Made by a program: the position numbers and the translations under genes
Part shown: positions 10,259 to 19,216 of the stretch, piece by piece
How positions within the stretch are numbered: the stretch's first letter is position 1
Layout: every line of letters begins with the position of its first letter
Assembly (NCBI GenBank): GCA_946811695.1
Contig: OX328132.1
Span: forward strand, 52,909,859-52,973,858
Direction of reading: 5' to 3'
Source: Gonocerus acuteangulatus
Taxonomy: Eukaryota > Arthropoda > Insecta > Hemiptera > Coreidae
Length of the DNA stretch: 64,000 nucleotides
The notes under the pieces: generated by a model
The model's database searches: none
Told to the model about the DNA's origin: nothing
What the model saw: only the letters and a program-made list of their open reading frames with translations

Positions 10259-10903
10259 TGGGCAAAAATCCACTTTTAGGGCGACAAAATTATTTTTTTG
10301 TGTTTTTCAATATTTTTGAGGTTACTGAGATAGGGAAATATATTTAAAAAAATCGTTGACCCATAGTTTTTAGTATATCAAACAAACAAACGTTTTAGAC
10401 ACACAAATTCTTTGACATAATACATAAAAATTGGGAAAACATTTTGTAAATCTATGGAACATTTAAGTAGTACCTTTTTACATATATTATTTACATAAAC
10501 ATAATACATATATTCATAAAAAGTAATACATACGCTATAATTCGAAAATAAATAACAAAAATAGACTAACAACTTGAAGAAAAAAGTAATTGTACTGACT
10601 TGTTTTTTGTTTTTTTTTTAATAATAACAAATATATACAATTATATTATGCACTAAAAACGAATTATCCATCAATCATCGTCTGATTCTATACTGCTACA
10701 TCCTTCAGAATTTTCTTTTGACGAGTCAGTATCGTCTGCCTCATTTTCTAATGACAGTTCATGAAGTGGATCATGTGGTAAATTACACTTACATTGGCTA
10801 ATTACATATTAATCGGTAACATGAAATTTAAATAATCATGTATAGTTTCTGTTCAAAAAATGGAAAAGTAATTACAAGAACAAAACTGCAATAAACACTG
10901 GAA
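10259..10903. other. No gene seen
   Basis: Very AT-rich. The short frame at 10378-10572 is low-complexity and unsupported. The reverse strand around 10670-10790 is rich in Asp/Glu/Ser codons (gattcagacgatgatt-like text) but is too short to call. Confidence 0.5.
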
Positions 10904-10908
10904 AAATG

Positions 10909-11141
10909 TTTAGCCGTTGTTGTGTAAGGCTAACATATCACGAACAAGGTCCATAGCACAACGGAGTCGTATGCACGAGGTCACTGCCTGGGAACGGAGC
11001 ATGTCAGGTACCCAGGCAGAGGCTAGACACAGACTGGCTTAAATGGCGTTAGATCCGGCTGCATTGTTGTTCAGTAGCCTATCTGTAGCAACTCCAGTGT
11101 TGCCACCAAATAAAACTGAGAAGTTAGGGGGGCGCCGCTAC
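10909..11141 (-). repeat. TRIM LTR (3' LTR in element orientation)
   Basis: Starts tttagccgttgttgtgtaag and ends ggggcgccgctac. It matches 11684-11915 with a handful of substitutions (for example gcacgaggtcactg against gcacgtggtcagtg). Confidence 0.9.
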
Positions 11142-11142
11142 A

Positions 11143-11156
11143 TCACTTCCCCCCAA
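11143..11156 (-). other. Polypurine tract of the TRIM
   Basis: The minus strand reads TTGGGGGGAAGTGA immediately before the LTR start TGTAGCGG. This is the expected position for the plus-strand primer of reverse transcription. Confidence 0.8.
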
Positions 11157-11311
11157 TGACATCGACACAGAAGCAGGAGAGAGATTCTTCTTCGATGAGT
11201 CCTGATGTCCGTTGATGGCTGGTCGGCTTCTGTGGCGGGGGAATTTTCAGTTGCCGTTGTCTGTTCTGATGGATGGTGGCTTGGCGGTGTCCTGCTGATC
11301 ATGGATACTGG

Positions 11312-11395
11312 CCGATCATGTACACGTGATTATGATCACGTACGGGTGATTGATGATCACGTACAGTTGACTGATGATCACGTACAGGAGATTCA
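11312..11395. repeat. 21-bp tandem repeat inside the TRIM
   Basis: About four units built on tgatcacgtac plus ten variable bases, with a 21-bp period. The core GATCACGTAC includes the near-palindrome TGATCA and the E-box-like CACGTA. Confidence 0.8.
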
Positions 11396-11664
11396 TGTAG
11401 GTTTCGTTGTGCCAGGTGAAGCTTGGTGAACGTTGCGTGGTGCTTAGCGAAGGTTTCGATGCACTTGGTAAAGGTTGCGTGGCGCTTGGTGAAAATTCGT
11501 GGTGCAGATTACGGAGCGGGGAGAGCTGACCTTGTTTGACAGTGAAAAACGTCTGCCGGTCCATTCAGGGTCACCCGCGTGTCCTGTGACCCGGGGCGAG
11601 TAGGGACAGGAAGAACGTATGTCCCCCTCGGGATCAGGTAGTAATCTGGAAATTCACCGGCTTG

Positions 11665-11682
11665 ATCACGTCGGGGTCACCA
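11665..11682 (-). other. tRNA-Trp primer binding site of the TRIM
   Basis: The minus strand is TGGTGACCCCGACGTGAT. This equals the well-known retroviral tRNA-Trp primer-binding sequence and sits one base from the LTR edge. It fixes the orientation of the element as minus. Confidence 0.88.
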
Positions 11683-11683
11683 C

Positions 11684-11915
11684 TTTAGCCGTTGTTGTGT
11701 AAGGCTAACATATCACGAACAAGGTCCATAGCACAACGGAGTCGTATGCACGTGGTCAGTGCCTGGGAACGGAGCATGTCAGGTACCCAGGCAGAGGCTA
11801 GACACAGACTGGCTTAAATGGCGTTAGATCCGGCTGCAGTGTTGTTCAGTAGCCTAGCTGTAGCAACTCCAGTGTTGCCATAAAAAAAACTGAGAAGTTA
11901 GGGGGGCGCCGCTAC
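11684..11915 (-). repeat. TRIM LTR (5' LTR in element orientation)
   Basis: Partner of 10909-11141. The primer site lies just inside it, so it is the 5' LTR when read on the minus strand. Confidence 0.9.
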
Positions 11916-12000
11916 AAATGTTCCCTTTCTTAGAGTCCGATTAATATTCCCTTCCGCGCCCATTCATGATCCAAGAAAGTAAATATTTACATTTTACCTT

Positions 12001-12854
12001 AATCCTACTAATACTTTTTTTTTTTTTTTTTTAGTATTTATTTATTTGAAATCTGTACAGGTTAACAGTACAATGATCAAGTATGTTGATCCAGATATTA
12101 TGTACAAGTTGACAAAACTGGCAAAAGTAAAATAAAATAAAAATAAAAAAAATACAAAATTTGGAAGAAGCCAACCATTGTTGGCACTTCCAGAGGTGTC
12201 TTAATAAATATTTTATTGATCATGAAAAGATCAGGCAAGTAAATTGTCTCGGGGCCACTGTCTCTTAAGCCGCCTGGGAGGATTGTCTGGATGGTATTGG
12301 GAAGATAAGGATTGACCTACGGGATTAGGATGGTAAGACAATTTGGAGTGGAACGTTTGGAAACGGGTTTTAGCGAGATCAAGGACAAATGGGATGTTGA
12401 GGTCATTGTGTAGGGTTTTGTTGGATACATAGAAAGGGGCATTTACAATTTTACGGAGGACTTTTGACTGGAATGCCTGTATTCTGTTGATGTTGGATGT
12501 TTTTGCAGATCCCCAGAGTTCAAGTCCGTATGTCCATATTGGTCGGATGATTGTTTTATATATCGTAATTTTGTTCTGTGTCGATAGTTTAGATGAAGGT
12601 CCAAGGAGTCGTTTAAGTAGTCCGTATCGTTTGTTCAGTTCTTGTCTTTTCAGTCTCGTGTGAGGGTTCCATGTCAGTCGGCTGTCAAGGTATAATCCTA
12701 GATATCGAACCTCGCTGGATGTTGGTAGTGGAGTGTTTTTGAGGTAGACTGTAGGACATGATCTCCGGTTTAGAGTGAATGTTACCTGTTTACATTTTTC
12801 AGGGTTGATTTTAATTCTCCACCTTTCACTCCAATGCTGAATCCTACTAATACT
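12001..12854 (-). mobile_element. Jockey-type LINE, 5'-truncated, with 15-bp target duplication
   Basis: A perfect 15-bp direct repeat, AATCCTACTAATACT, flanks the insertion at 12001-12015 and 12840-12854. A T-run at 12016-12032 is the poly(A) tail of a minus-strand element. The interior is the C-terminal part of a reverse transcriptase followed by about 200 bp of 3' UTR. Tail, variable-length duplication and 5' truncation are hallmarks of target-primed reverse transcription. Confidence 0.95.
12231..12839 (-). CDS. Jockey-like LINE reverse transcriptase, C-terminal part
   Basis: An uninterrupted minus-strand frame of 202 codons plus TGA, with no initiating Met because the insertion is 5'-truncated. 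It reads W..RWRIKINPEKCKQVTFTL, then VRYLGLYLDSRLTW, KRQELNKRYGLL, SKLSTQNKITIYKTIIRP, IWTYGLELWGSAKTSNI, RIQAFQSKVLRKIVNAPFYV and LHNDLNIPFV. This order is characteristic of the thumb and downstream region of Jockey-clade ORF2. The catalytic palm and the AP endonuclease are missing, so it is inactive. The absence of stops or frameshifts suggests a young insertion. Confidence 0.93.
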   Translation of the reverse strand, partial: QHWSERWRIKINPEKCKQVTFTLNRRSCPTVYLKNTPLPTSSEVRYLGLYLDSRLTWNPHTRLKRQELNKRYGLLKRLLGPSSKLSTQNKITIYKTIIRPIWTYGLELWGSAKTSNINRIQAFQSKVLRKIVNAPFYVSNKTLHNDLNIPFVLDLAKTRFQTFHSKLSYHPNPVGQSLSSQYHPDNPPRRLKRQWPRDNLLA

Positions 12855-13509
12855 AGACAGTATTTAGTAAGTGATTTGTAATTTTTTTTATTTTTTTTTT
12901 AATTTTGTCCACCTAAAATGTGATTTTCGCCCACTGGGCGCCGCGGATTCTTCAGCTTCTATCTGACTGCCTAAACTAAATTTAAATTTGCATTAAAAGG
13001 GGGAAGAAGGGGGAGCTGAAAGTCTCAAGACAGTAAAGTAGAAGCTTAAGGCTTATCGAAAAAAAATATTTGGAAGTGGAACTTTTTTTAAAACCTTACT
13101 CAAACTTGAGTAATCAACAAAATATGAACAATCTAGTAATAATTTCATTAATATTTTTTTTCTTCGATATGCCTTTCTGTTATTAGGTATATATTATATA
13201 TTTATAAAGAACATACCACTAGGTAATAAATCCATTGTGAAAAGAATTTTTAAAATTTGCACACAATTTTTAAAACACAACTTAAAAGGACCATAGTTGG
13301 AACAAGACTAAACCGAGGAAGTGGAAGAGACTAGCAATGGTTGCATTCCTTATTGTTTTAAACAGGTTTGGGTTAAAATAGATAAAAAAAATTGTTCGGT
13401 TTTTAATGAATAGAAGACTTGAGCACGTTTTGACTCGTGAATTGACTTTCTACGACGACATCACATTTTCGACTTTTGTCGCCGTAAAACAGTCATTTTG
13501 CCCAGTTTG
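12855..13509. other. No gene seen
   Basis: AT-rich. A decayed SINE 1-like piece may lie near 12895-12950 (T-run followed by cccactgggcgccg). Nothing else is recognised. Confidence 0.5.
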
Positions 13510-13603
13510 AGGCGGCAGGAATTTTCTCATCCCACGGTTCGTTGGGAAAATTCCTTTCTGCACCCCCTGGATGTCGGCGCTAATAGCCAACACGTCAAAG
13601 CCC

Positions 13604-13647
<44 letters not shown>
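13510..13647 (+). repeat. SINE family 1, 5'-truncated, with long A tail
   Basis: Begins ggcggcaggaattttctc, continues gttgggaaaattcct and gatgtcggcgctaatagcc, and ends in an A-run at 13606-13647. It matches the body of the complete copy at 40221-40410 (reverse strand). The tRNA-like head is absent. Confidence 0.88.
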
Positions 13648-13649
<2 letters not shown>

Positions 13650-13650
<1 letters not shown>

Positions 13651-13915
13651 GAAAAATTAGTCTATAAGGCAAGAAAATCAGAAAATTATTTATAATAGTG
13701 TTTTCACGGGGCGAACGTTATGTTGGCGAGGAGTCCTAGGATACTGTCAGTTTCCTGTTGAGGCACCTTAATCTTCCTTTTGTTTGAGATTTTATTTTTA
13801 TATTTTTAATGAAAGATCAAACCCTATCCATAAACTGTATTTATTCCTTTACTAATAGCACTAGGGTTAAGAACGGAACCGAGCTAAGATGACGCAGTTC
13901 CTGCGAATCGGACGT
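13650..13915 (+). repeat. Family X repeat, end module
   Basis: Contains atactgtcagtttcctgttg, gaaagatcaaacc, ttattcctttactaat and cgcagttcctgcgaatcgga. The same order occurs at 46900-47130 and on the opposite strand at 60290-60450. The SINE at 13510-13647 adjoins it. Confidence 0.65.
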
Positions 13916-14039
13916 ATTTTTAGTTTTATATCGTCGAGTATGTTTATATAAAATTCTTTTATTTTATGCTTTCCCGATACAAGCTTTGTTATTTTTCAAT
14001 CAACGATCACAACACACAAGCCTTTAATCGATCAGAAGG

Positions 14040-14185
14040 TGAGCTTGTAATGGCGCCGGCCGGTGCAGTACTCCAGTAGATTTCCTCCCCTCAATCGGCG
14101 CGCCGACTGAATAGGCTTGGCGGCGGCGGCGTCGCTAAAACCCGGCGTGGCGTAGCGGCGCCGGCGCGGCGCGCATGTCTAGCTC
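14040..14185. other. GC-rich pocket with CpG-rich text
   Basis: Contains ggcggcggcggcgtcg and gcgccggcgcggcgcgcatg in AT-rich surroundings. It shares gcgcgcatgtctag, inverted, with 9776-9900. No ORF is apparent. Confidence 0.6.
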
Positions 14186-14356
14186 AGCCTCATCATTTTT
14201 CCCCCTTGCCACCAATCTTTCAATGCGTTTTTAGGGCAATTCTCATTGTTTCCCCCCGTTAAGATGTTGTAGGCTGATATTACTCTTCTAAGGCAAGTAG
14301 ATCGCACAGAAATCTTCGTCTGGTTGACATCCATCGTTTTCCCCCTGGCCCTTTAA

Positions 14357-14361
<5 letters not shown>

Positions 14362-14396
<35 letters not shown>
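14362..14396. repeat. (TA)n microsatellite
   Basis: TA run close to the SINE that follows. Confidence 0.93.
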
Positions 14397-14398
<2 letters not shown>

Positions 14399-14431
14399 CT
14401 TTAGCAGGCTCAAAAATGTTTCAATTTTGCT

Positions 14432-14435
<4 letters not shown>

Positions 14436-14478
<43 letters not shown>

Positions 14479-14570
14479 AACGGCGCACCGACATTCGGGC
14501 CATGAGAAAATTCCTGCAGCCGGTGGGACTCGGACCCCATCTCCCGCATGAGAATCTACAGGAGATACCC
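14436..14570 (-). repeat. SINE family 1, partial
   Basis: A 42-nt T-run (14436-14477) is the A tail of a minus-strand SINE. On that strand the body reads gaattttctcatggcccga and gtcggtgcgccgtt, and the B-box region survives as gagtccc-like text. The body is internally shortened compared with 40221-40410. Confidence 0.82.
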
Positions 14571-15095
14571 TGAAATTTGTTTATACACATTTTTAAAAAA
14601 ATACTTCCTTTCAAACAAATGGTTCATCAGCAGAACCTGTTTTCTGGACTTTTTTTTCCGCGAGCTTTGCGCGAGTTTGCATTAGTAGGCTTCCAGGTAC
14701 ACTTTATTCCCAGTAAATCAATTGGAACCAAATCCATATCCATATATTATATTGATAAAAGAGCGAAAAACAATACTTTTTTTTGTTATTTTCGTTTTGG
14801 ATATTTCAAGGGGGCGGATTGAGTGAAAAAAATGCTCAAGACATTTGAATTTCATCCAAACTAAGACATCAAAATGTTGGTTACGTTTAGTGTTAGGTAA
14901 GTATTATATTAATAAAAAAGAAAAAAAAAAAAAAAAAAAAAACTTCTTTATGCAACAACAAATACTTCTTATGCAATTTTCGATCGAGTGATTTCTGTCG
15001 GAGAAATCTATGCTTAAAAGTCGAAAGTGTTGAACGTTTATTGTTTCTCTTTTCAACAGTTTTCAATTGATTATTGTTTTTTTTTTTTTCTATTT

Positions 15096-15146
15096 TTTTA
15101 CTGTTAAACGTAATTTAACGGCCATAAATTACGTTTAACAGTAAAA
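15096..15146. repeat. Perfect 22-bp hairpin with 7-nt loop
   Basis: TTTTACTGTTAAACGTAATT plus TA (15096-15117) is exactly complementary to 15125-15146; the loop is acggcca. No T-run follows the right arm, so it is not a simple terminator. It may be the fused termini of a small transposon. Confidence 0.85.
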
Positions 15147-16136
15147 TTATATTTCAGTAAAGTAAGTTAAGTAAATGACTAACATAATAGAGTAATAAAT
15201 TACTAATATAAATGTAATAAGAGTACAAGTAATCGCCTTCGTTGCGGGTGCCTACATATAAATTAATAAAAAATAAATAAAAAAGATAATTGAGTAATAA
15301 ATAACTAACATACAAGTAATAGAGTTTTTCTTAAGGAGTGAGCTAGAAGGCGGTGTGAGAAACTTCCTGCAGGCGTTGGGTACTTTCAGATTCCTGTTCA
15401 TTGTGGCGGCTAAAATCTTGCTTTTATTTGAGAAGTCATTGGAGTAGGTGTTTTTTAAATGTTTTTGTAATTCAGCATATCATGGGGAACTAAAACCTTT
15501 GGAAACTTCGTATTAATTTCTTGGAATACGCTAACCTTAAGTGCATTTATAGAAGTGGGAAGGACTTGGAAAATACCTTTGGGGTATCTTTTATCAAAAG
15601 ATGTGGTTGTTACACGGGAGATCCCGCTTGCGAACATATTTTATTTATTTATTTTTTTCCTTTTCCCGGTGCTTCGACTGCTGGGGTCATTAGCACCAAA
15701 CTCTCCGAACATATTGTCACTAAAACGAGGACCTTTTTGTAAATGCTTGCAATGAGATCAGCTGCAAGTGACGGAATTTAATTACTCCCTAGAAAAGCGA
15801 CAGCTCAAAAGATTTGACATCCAAAAACTTTATGACAAAAGCCCTTTTGTACGTACATCAAAATTAATGCAAGAACGATATCGATCTGTGCATTTTCATT
15901 TATGTAGCTCAGTTTAAGTTCAATTCTCATTGACGCCAATCTGCTTACTCCAGTTGTTTTTTTTACGAATTCAAATTTTCACTGTTCCAACGTTGAAAGA
16001 TGAGGCGTATATAGTAAAAATTGTAAGAAAATCGCAGAAAACGACATACAAAGTTCGATGGAGTTAAATTCTCGCCGATACCTCAAATTCGTTGTCAGTC
16101 GACATGAAAGATACATTTCTCTCACATATTGTGAAC
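15147..16136. other. No gene recognised
   Basis: Short low-complexity duplications occur at 15150-15320 (gagtaataaa, ctaacat). Frames at 15455-15755 are short and show no domain. Confidence 0.5.
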
Positions 16137-16149
16137 TTTAAAAGGTTTC

Positions 16150-16479
16150 AAGAAGCCAAAGAATGGTTGGGATTCGGCTAAGGGAAAGCGTCTGACTTTC
16201 AGAAAAATCTATATTTTAAGCGTTTCAGCATGCTCTTTGCAACAGATTTCTTTAGATATGTGACTGTGGTAAAAATATGGTCAATTTCAGAGAGTCACTT
16301 AACTGCAAGCATTGGTCTTTCTCCATCCCCTAGGCATTCATTGCCGAAGGAGGCTGCCAAAGAGCATGCCGAAACGCTCAAAATATAGATTTTTCTCAAG
16401 ATTTTACGTTTTCTCTTAGCTGAATTCCAATCATTCCTTGGCTTCTTATCATCTCAACGGCTAACTACCTTCACCACAT
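16150..16479 (+). mobile_element. ORF-less Penelope-like terminal unit with 13-bp target duplication
   Basis: Perfect 13-bp direct repeats TTTAAAAGGTTTC (16137-16149 and 16480-16492) flank a 330-bp unit. Its right part (gccgaaacgctc, aaatatagatttttct, tcttatcatctcaacggcta) is homologous to the 3' end of the PLE at 9620-9760. Its left part (gaagccaaagaatggttggg, ctatattttaagcgtttc) is the reverse complement of its own right part, so the unit folds back on itself. It looks like a Penelope insertion consisting only of terminal sequence in both orientations. A hammerhead-like core with a degenerate first box lies at 16343-16375. Confidence 0.8.
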
Positions 16480-16492
16480 TTTAAAAGGTTTC

Positions 16493-18374
16493 GTTCTCTG
16501 TTTTTTTTTTTTTTTAAAATAGCCTTGCTGATTTTTTTTGAATAATGTCCACTTCGCGCTCAGCGCCCGTAAGCACGAAAAAATAGCCTCATAACTTCTA
16601 ATATAATTTTTATATAAGCATTTTATTACATATTAAAAAAGGAAACTGCATAATGAAGAATGAAAACACAGCAAACTCTGCTTAAAAGTCTTGCTGCTTG
16701 TCATCTGTATACGCGGGCTGGAAGTTAATCCTTACATCCAAGATAAGCCCCACGTATTAAAATAGCATTATCTTCAAAACAATATGCAGTGCTGTTCAGA
16801 AATTTGTTAGTCTCACTTCGTGGCAATGATCGCCTGTGTGATTTTTTTTTATACTTTCGATTTTATGATACTCCTGATAAATCCTCTTAATCCTTAACTT
16901 GTCTTATCCTTCCTGTGGGATGAGGATGGGTATGAGAGAGCCTTTGGGTAAGTGTGCATATTTTCGTCTGTTGTAAGTGACAAGTTGTATTAATAGGGAA
17001 ATGATGAGGCGTTCTTGTCGAAAGTACTTTGTATTTTGGTTATTGCTCATTTTTACCAACTCATCGGTTTTTCTGACCGGAAAAGTGCTTCATTGCCAAA
17101 GTTGGAACGTAGTAAAAAGGTAAAACTAGGTGGTCGGAGCCTAGTATTGACTATATCCTCAGACCGATTTATTTTTCCATTTCTCTTCTTCAAGAGTGCA
17201 TTTCTTTTCTTGAAACTCTGTCTTTCTTTCAACATGTAGTTTTGGATTCTCCTTTACTTGTAAAATCAAAACTTTTTGGCGGTGTTTATACAAAACTAGG
17301 AAAAACCTAACAATGTAATTCACTGGTTGGTAGTAACATTAAAAAAACGTCTAACACTTTTAGACAATATTTACGTATAAATAGTTCTCATTCTTGGCAA
17401 TGTTTTATGGAGTCGATTAATTTATTTTATAACAGATCGAAGATTTTAAATGAATTTTGCGTGAACATTTTAAGAAATATTCTTGTAGTGTGAGCTTAAA
17501 AAGAGATTTTACCACATTCTCAATATAAACAACATTGTATGATGCTTTATTTAAAACAATGTGTAGGAGACAGATATAAACCCGATGGAAGCGGAATACT
17601 GAAACAATAGACGTAACGTGGTCAATAGCTGTCAAGATGCAACGCCTACGCCCCAAGATTGAGGCCGTTCTCAGCTTCAAGCAGATAGCGAAATTATTGC
17701 AGGTTCTATATCTTATTAGACAGTCGACATACAATTATTAGTAAGATAAAATTATACTATACGTTAATAGGAAAAATGAAAGAAATTTACAGGAGAAATA
17801 CATCACACTAAATTGAAGCCCGCCGTTAGTAAAATAATTAAATTATATTGCAAATCGCGGTCCTAAAGTAATTGATTTACCAGATTACCAGTCTAAAGTT
17901 TGATAAATTTGGACAACATGTGTTTTTCGTGACGAATGAGTAAGGAAACGTCAAATGTTCTTGATAGGACTTTCGGGATGCGCTATTAGGAGGGACGAAA
18001 CACTCTTAAAGTTAGATCAAGATGACAATGAAAGGCACTTGTTGACCACAAGATACAAAAAATGACCAATCAAAATACTAACCACATTATAAAGAAAATA
18101 CACATTATAAATATATGACAAAGCTTTTAACAAAAAGACTGATTAAAAACTTTTGCGTAACATTGTCAATTAATTGAGAGAGAAATAAAATTGAAATAGC
18201 AAAAATATGGCGACTGTACTTTTTCTGTAAATGAACTAACTCACGTTTATGTATCGATAGTCAGCTGATGTACCTGTGTACCATGTTGGATTTCTCAGTC
18301 TTGACATAGGTCGCTAGAAGGTGAGGTTAGGTAAATAATAATTTGACCAACAATGGAATTTAAGATATAAGCTT
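16493..18374. other. No gene recognised
   Basis: AT-rich with short frames on both strands (17015-17239; a 105-codon minus-strand frame at 17417-17734). None resembles a known domain and no poly(A), TIR or splice context supports them. Confidence 0.5.
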
Positions 18375-18403
18375 TTGATGAGGAACCGTATACGGCGTGA
18401 AAC
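18375..18403 (+). ncRNA. Hammerhead-like core, degenerate
   Basis: TTGATGA (18375-18381), then a stem-capable gaaccgtatacggcgt with CCG/CGG pairing, then GAAAC (18399-18403) followed by atgtagagttc. The first base of the CUGAUGA box is changed (U for C), so activity is unlikely. It is listed as a member of the recurrent motif series. Confidence 0.35.
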
Positions 18404-19216
18404 ATGTAGAGTTCTAATAAAATGAAACCCGATATAACTCTCTTATATTAAATAATGACTTGCCGTCATTTGTAAAGTAATGTATACCTTAATATTTTAA
18501 TGGCCTTATATTATGGCCGATCGTTCGATGTGGTGCCGGCGGTGAACCACCAGAAGATCTAAGTTTAGAGTGTTTCCTACCTTTGTATAGGGAGGAAAGA
18601 CCACTTAATACGTCGGCCCTTTGGACGCAATCTATAAGTCCTGAAAAAATGGCAACGTTTCGTAAAACATGGAACACGGAAAACCGATGCTTCGAATTCG
18701 TGATTATATTTGTCACTTCGCAGCCTTCTGTCAACAAAAAGTCCTACTTGATAAGATGCTCGCAGGAACTGAGTCATCTATGCGTTTCCGTTCTTACCCC
18801 TTGTGTCATTAGGAATGGAATACAAACATTTAATACTTTGTTTCTATATTTCTTGAAAAATTTAAACATCCCCTGCAAAACATCTCGATGAAAAGCAAGA
18901 TGACACGCCACAATGATGGACAGTAGCCAACCCTAGGCGGAAATTACTCGCTCCACCAGCTGGAGAAGAGAAAAAATTCTTAATATTATTTTTTTTAATT
19001 TTATTTTTTAGGGCGACCGACATCTGGCCCATTACCGCTACACCCCATACTTATCAATCATTCGAAAATAATAATTAAGGACAGAGATAAATAATTTATT
19101 TATATAAATTTTAACGTCCATTTAAATAAAAAATAAATTAATTAATAGATATAAATAAAGGACAAATTTAGAACAAGGTATGAAATAACCTTGTGTATGT
19201 GTGTGTATATATACCT
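18404..19216. other. No gene seen; repeat scraps
   Basis: Contains a minus-strand family X end module (tcgcaggaactgagtcatct, 18760-18790) and a minus-strand SINE 1 tail (gggcgaccgacatctggccc, 19010-19032). Overlapping frames at 18489-18891 are repeat-derived. Confidence 0.55.

Larger units (their letters stand above)
10909..11915 (-). mobile_element. TRIM-like miniature LTR retrotransposon
   Basis: Two nearly identical direct repeats of about 233 bp (10909-11141 and 11684-11915) flank a 542-bp interior with no gag or pol. On the minus strand the LTR begins TGTAGCGGCGCC. Directly after the minus-strand 5' LTR lies TGGTGACCCCGACGTGAT, an 18-nt match to the primer site complementary to tRNA-Trp. 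A polypurine tract (TTGGGGGGAAGTGA on the minus strand) abuts the other LTR. AAATG at 10904-10908 and 11916-11920 is the likely target duplication (or AATG, depending on where the LTR edge is set). LTRs, primer site and purine tract without coding capacity define a TRIM. The LTRs differ at only a few positions, so insertion is recent; mobilisation would need an autonomous partner. Confidence 0.9.

Noticed and set aside
13498..13695. Frames with poly-Lys or poly-Phe here and at 14357, 35139, 46368 and 47621
   Set aside because: They read through SINE poly(A) tails or poly(T) tracts.
17417..17734. 105-codon minus-strand frame
   Set aside because: No recognisable domain, splice context or repeat relation; length is unremarkable for this base composition.
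18489..18891. Overlapping frames on both strands
   Set aside because: The region contains a family X end module, so the frames are repeat-derived.
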